In this document: in pieces, positions 61,066-64,000 of the stretch
Numbering within the stretch: the stretch's first letter is position 1
Layout: the number at the start of each line of letters is the position of its first letter
DNA from: Bog-532 sp963833835
GTDB lineage: Bacteria; Actinomycetota; Actinomycetes; Streptosporangiales; Streptosporangiaceae
Assembly: GCA_963833835.1 (NCBI GenBank)
Contig: CAWHZI010000012.1
Coordinates: 1-64,000 of the forward strand
DNA length: 64,000 nucleotides
Direction of reading: 5' to 3'
Notes under the pieces: model-generated
Databases searched by the model: none
Seen by the model: the letters and a program-made list of their open reading frames with translations, nothing else
Told to the model about the DNA's origin: nothing
Translations under genes and position numbers: made by a program

Positions 61066-61692
61066 ATGAGCAGCATCAGCATCATCGGCACCGGGAACAT
61101 GGCCCGCACCATCGGCACGCTGGCGGTAGCGGGCGGCAACACCGTCGAGGTCATGGGCCGCGATCAGTCCAAGGCCGCTGACCTGGCCAAGGCTCTCGGC
61201 GGCGGCGCCACGGCGGGAGAGTGGGGCGCCGTCCCGGCCGGGGACATCGTCATTGTGGCCGTGTTGTACGACAGTGTCGTTCCGATCGTCGCCGAATACG
61301 GAGACGCCCTCGCAGACAAGGCCATCATCGACATCAGCAACCCCTTCAATTCCGAGGCCGACGGGCTGGCCACCCGCGAGGACACCTCGATCGCGCAGGA
61401 AGTCGCCAAGGCGGCCCCGGCCAGCGCCAGCGTGTTTAAGGCATTCAACACCATCTTCCGTCATGTCCTGGAGAAGGGCCGGCCGCTCGACGTCTTCATC
61501 GCTGGCGACAATGCGCAGGCCAAGGCGGGCGTGGAGGCGTTCATCGAGAGCCTCGGGCTGCGCCCCCTGGACGTCGGTGGCCTGAAAATGGCGCACTGGC
61601 TGGAAGGAGCGGGCCTGGTCGTGATGGGCCTCGCCCGCCACGGGGTGGGGAACTGGGACCTCGCCCTCGGCGTCACCGAATTTCACGGCTGA
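61066..61692 (+). CDS. NADPH-dependent F420 reductase-like oxidoreductase
   Basis: About 208 residues: a Rossmann domain starting ISIIGTGNMARTIGTLAVAGG (GTGNMA nucleotide loop), DIVIVAVLYDSV, DISNPF and the KAFNT segment, then a helical C-terminal half (MAHWLEGAGLVVMGLARHG). This is the pattern of the NADP-F420 oxidoreductase/ProC-like group; many such proteins without a partner F420 enzyme are of unknown reaction. ATG 61066 is preceded by GCAGGAA. Controlled probably by the divergent LysR protein. Confidence 0.85.
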   Translation: MSSISIIGTGNMARTIGTLAVAGGNTVEVMGRDQSKAADLAKALGGGATAGEWGAVPAGDIVIVAVLYDSVVPIVAEYGDALADKAIIDISNPFNSEADGLATREDTSIAQEVAKAAPASASVFKAFNTIFRHVLEKGRPLDVFIAGDNAQAKAGVEAFIESLGLRPLDVGGLKMAHWLEGAGLVVMGLARHGVGNWDLALGVTEFHG

Positions 61693-61923
61693 GCCGCACC
61701 GCCCCCCGGTCCAGGCCGTCGGCGAGCAGGGCGCCGTGCACGGCCGCGGTGTCGCCTCCTTGTTCCGCATGGCGCTGGAGGGGGGCCCGGCTGGCAAGCG
61801 ATGCTTGCCGGAATAGAAGGCCGGTTCGCGGCGACCCGGTCAATGCAGACCAGCGTCACGCCGAGAATTACGAACGGATACCCGCCTTCGCCGCGGTCCG
61901 TACTCTTACAAACAAGCCAGCTC

Positions 61924-62289
61924 CTAATGGGCGAAATAGATAATAGCTTGTATGACAGCGATAACTGCGGATACCATGCCTGCCCAGGAGGCGCAGACAC
62001 TAAGGCGCGTATCCTCGACTGTCACTCTCATAGGTTTCGATTGTGGCGCGTGCTCGTAGTTCAGGGCGTAGCTGCCTGCTGGTCCACGGCGCTCTACCTT
62101 ACACCTTGCAGGCCAGGCGAATCCTAGAAGGATAGCTAGCGGAACAAACGCCCATCCTATTAACTGTGTTCCGCCCAAGTAATAGTCATGTCTTAGCTTA
62201 GCTACTCCGGCAACAATCAGACCGGCGATCACCAAGGCCAGCAACGCCGATATGGCCTTCATCGTCTTTAACGTGGAGTGCCGTGCCAT
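61924..62289 (-). CDS. small three-helix membrane protein, AT-richer than neighbours
   Basis: About 121 residues of no known family. Three hydrophobic helices are visible: ISALLALVIAGLIVAGVAKL, LIGWAFVPLAILLGFAWP and MVSAVIAVIQAIIYF. Between helices 2 and 3 is a soluble loop of about 45 residues. GGAGGGG five bases before ATG 62289 marks the start over the in-frame ATG 62337. Its base composition and that of 61800-62560 is clearly lower in GC than the rest of the window, suggesting recent acquisition. Confidence 0.65.
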   Translation of the reverse strand: MARHSTLKTMKAISALLALVIAGLIVAGVAKLRHDYYLGGTQLIGWAFVPLAILLGFAWPARCKVERRGPAGSYALNYEHAPQSKPMRVTVEDTRLSVCASWAGMVSAVIAVIQAIIYFAH

Positions 62290-62751
62290 CTGATCCCCTC
62301 CATACACGCTTACCTCAATGTCCGTTGTACAACCCACCTGTCAAGACCAAGCTGTGGCGGAGTGGCCGCATCTCTAACAGTTGGCGCGGGTGGGGATGGA
62401 CGCGGCCACACTTGTCTTTGGCGCCACTCCGGGTGGTCCCTGGTCGCTGCGTGATCTACTGTGATGAAGAGCCAATCAGAGCTGGACGCTTGTTCGATTA
62501 TCAGCTTGCGGACAGGTAATCTTTTTTCCCATTCAGCCTCCTCCCTTCTTAGGTGGGGAAAGCTACCTTTGCCGCCAATGGGTGCGGGGCGGTGCGGGTG
62601 TGAGCTCAGCGCCGTGCGGGGTCTCCGGGGCGTGCTCACCGGGTGGGCAATGTGGCATCGCGACGCTAGAGGGCAGGCAATGCCACATTGCCCGTCGTCG
62701 GGGTGGTACTGGCGGTACCGCTGCGGCCTGAGCGACGGGTGCGCCGGCGCG
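62290..62751. other. AT-richer intergenic stretch with pyrD terminator
   Basis: 462 bases without a gene I trust. It holds the promoter of the small membrane protein and, at 62645-62693, the terminator hairpin of the pyrD locus. A weak 109-codon frame on the minus strand (62310-62639) lacks family features and was not accepted. Confidence 0.5.
62645..62693 (-). terminator. long-loop hairpin downstream of pyrD
   Basis: GGGCAATGTGGCAT pairs perfectly with ATGCCACATTGCCC over 14 bp, with a 21-base loop. It lies 58 bases past the pyrD stop. The layout resembles the hairpin at 41923-41970. Confidence 0.7.
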
Positions 62752-63925
62752 TCAGCCCGCGGTGGGGGCCGAGATGCCCCGGACCTGCTCGATCGAGGTC
62801 AGCCCGGCCGCCCGGACCCGGCGGGCCAGCCCGTCCTGGACGTGTCGCGGCCAGGACGGGCCGCCGTAGATGAACCCGGTGTAGGCCTGGATCAGCGTGG
62901 CCCCGGCCGCGATGCGCTCCCAGGCGTCGTCCGCGGTCTCGATCCCGCCCGCCGCGATCAGCACCAGCCGGTCCCCGGTCCGCGCGTACAGCCGGCCCAG
63001 CACCTCCAGGGATCGCGCCCGCAGCGGCGCCCCGGACAGCCCGCCGGCCCCGGCCGCGGCCACCAGCGCCGGGTTGCTGACCAGCCCGGACCGCCCGATC
63101 GTGGTGTTGGTGGCGATGATCCCGTCCAGGCCCAGCTCCAGGGCCAGGTCCGCGATCGCGTCCACGTCTCCGTCGGCCAGGTCCGGCGCGATCTTCACCA
63201 GCAACGGCACCCGCCGCCCCGTGTCCGCCTCGTCCAGCGCGGCGCGGACTGCGGTCAGCAGCGGGCGCAGCGTCGAGGTCGCCTGCAGGTCCCGCAGACC
63301 CGGCGTGTTCGGTGAGCTCACGTTGACCACTACGTAGCTGGCCACCGATGCCACCAGCCGCGCGCTGGCCACGTAGTCCGCCACCGCCCGTTCCGGCGGC
63401 ACGACCTTGGTCTTGCCGATGTTCACCCCGACCGCGACCGCCTCCCCCGCGCCCGGCCTGCCCCCGGGACTCCGCCTGCCCCCGGGACTCCGCACGCCCC
63501 AACGGCCCCGCGCCAGCCGGCCGGTGCCGGAGCCGGTTCGCGGCCACCGCGGCCCCGGCGTTGTTGAACCCCATCCGGTTGATCAGCGCCCGGTCGGCCG
63601 GGAGCCGGAACATCCGCGGCTGCGGGTTTCCCGGCTGCGGCTGGGCCGTCACCGTCCCGACCTCGACGAACGCGAAGCCGAGCGCGCCCAGGGCGTCGGC
63701 GCCCCGGGCGTCCTTGTCGAACCCGGCGGCCAGCCCCAGCGGCCCGGGCAGGTCCAGCCCGAGCGCTCGCACCCGGAGCACCGGATCCTGCGGCGCGAAC
63801 CAGCTCCGCAGCAGCCGCCGGCCCCCGGGGATCGCCCCGGCCAGCCGGATCAGCCCGAACGCGGCCCGATGCGTGCCCTCGGCCGGCAGCCGCCGCAGCA
63901 CCGTCCGGTACGCCAGCCCGTACAT
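62752..63925 (-). pseudogene. pyrD: dihydroorotate dehydrogenase, class 2 (quinone), frame disrupted
   Basis: The first part, from ATG 63925, has the membrane-associated N-terminal helices and the FMN-domain start LGLAAGFDKDARGADALGALGFAFVEVGTVT and INRMGFNNAG. The second part, VAVGVNIGKTKVVPPERAVADY through NVSSPNTPGLRDLQ (Ser as catalytic base, class 2), LVKIAPDL, GGLSGAPLR and LIAAGGIETADDAW, reads in another frame. The break falls between about 63450 and 63540, beside two 18-bp tandem copies. The enzyme makes orotate in pyrimidine synthesis and is normally essential, so either another copy exists or the frame break is a sequence error. Confidence 0.85.
63456..63491. repeat. perfect 18-bp tandem duplication in pyrD
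   Basis: GCCTGCCCCCGGGACTCC occurs twice in a row. The unit keeps frame, but its C/G runs are prone to miscalling or slippage and lie exactly where the pyrD frame changes. Confidence 0.85.
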
Positions 63926-64000
63926 CTCAGTCCGCCGCCCCCCTGTGTCGCGCCTGGCACACCTTGTTCATCCGTGCGTCACGTTCTGTCGGTCTGGCGC

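Noticed and set aside
61801..62127. 108-codon plus-strand frame over the small membrane protein
   Set aside because: No hydrophobic pattern, no ribosome site; the minus-strand frame has three helices and GGAGGGG before its ATG.
62310..62639. 109-codon minus-strand frame between the membrane protein and pyrD
   Set aside because: No recognisable features and a low-complexity basic composition; only positional support.

Overview
The window is about 64 kb of very GC-rich DNA. It has frequent GTG and TTG starts, GGAGG-type ribosome sites, many ATGA/GTGA stop-start overlaps, and families typical of actinomycetes: NarL/LuxR regulators, CGNR zinc-finger proteins, BBE-type flavin oxidases and large FtsX-like permeases. 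It is most simply read as chromosome of a filamentous or soil actinobacterium. I cannot name a genus. No phage, plasmid origin, CRISPR array, rRNA or insertion sequence is visible.

Region 1 (1-28440) is a catabolic region. A ThDP-dependent enzyme and a LysR regulator precede an operon that couples a stand-alone polyketide-synthase-type dehydratase to a carotenoid/stilbene cleavage oxygenase, a VOC protein and an enoyl-CoA hydratase. Next come an SDR / bicovalent flavin oxidase / VOC operon, divergent from an FMN-reductase-like protein with a zinc ribbon. A long minus-strand array then runs from two SDRs, a double GlcG-like protein and a ketopantoate-reductase-like enzyme into a complete branched-chain-type ABC importer that ends in an alpha-L-rhamnosidase. 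A divergent IclR regulator heads a plus-strand array of carboxymuconolactone-decarboxylase-like, FAH-type, FAD monooxygenase, VOC, BBE oxidase and methyltransferase genes, closed by a strong hairpin. A repeated operator, TGAAAG-N3-CTTTCA, sits at the importer, SDR/IclR and FAH promoters, so IclR probably controls the whole region. Inference: import, de-rhamnosylation and oxidative breakdown of a rhamnosylated aromatic or isoprenoid natural product.

Region 2 (28493-33035) is a tRNA(CAU) gene whose 3' end is repeated 4.5 kb downstream. The two copies bracket a three-gene islet (histidine kinase, response regulator, serine-hydrolase-like secreted protein lacking its catalytic lysine). No integrase is left.

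Region 3 (33072-38329) holds a TetR/MFS efflux pair with two inverted-repeat operators, a CocE/NonD-type hydrolase divergent from a second TetR with a perfect palindrome, and a VapBC-type toxin-antitoxin pair.

Region 4 (38390-54659) is a signalling and ABC-export cluster. It has three FtsX-like permeases (two frameshifted here), one ATPase, a receiver-HTH-class III cyclase fusion overlapping that ATPase gene, a metallo-beta-lactamase-fold hydrolase, a protein with a C-terminal cyclic-nucleotide-binding domain, a large sensor kinase, a lone receiver and a NarL-type regulator. A GGTGCTACCACGACC-like motif recurs in three of its promoters. It looks like an undescribed two-component plus cyclic-nucleotide circuit tied to an ABC exporter.

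Region 5 (54669-64000) has a CGNR regulator divergent from two alpha/beta hydrolases, a methionine aminopeptidase, a leaderless-looking XRE regulator, an MmgE/PrpD protein, a regulator remnant, a LysR gene divergent from an NADP/F420-reductase-like protein, an AT-richer patch with a small membrane protein, and a frameshifted class 2 dihydroorotate dehydrogenase gene. Several single-base frame disruptions in otherwise well-kept genes make sequence error a live alternative to pseudogenization.
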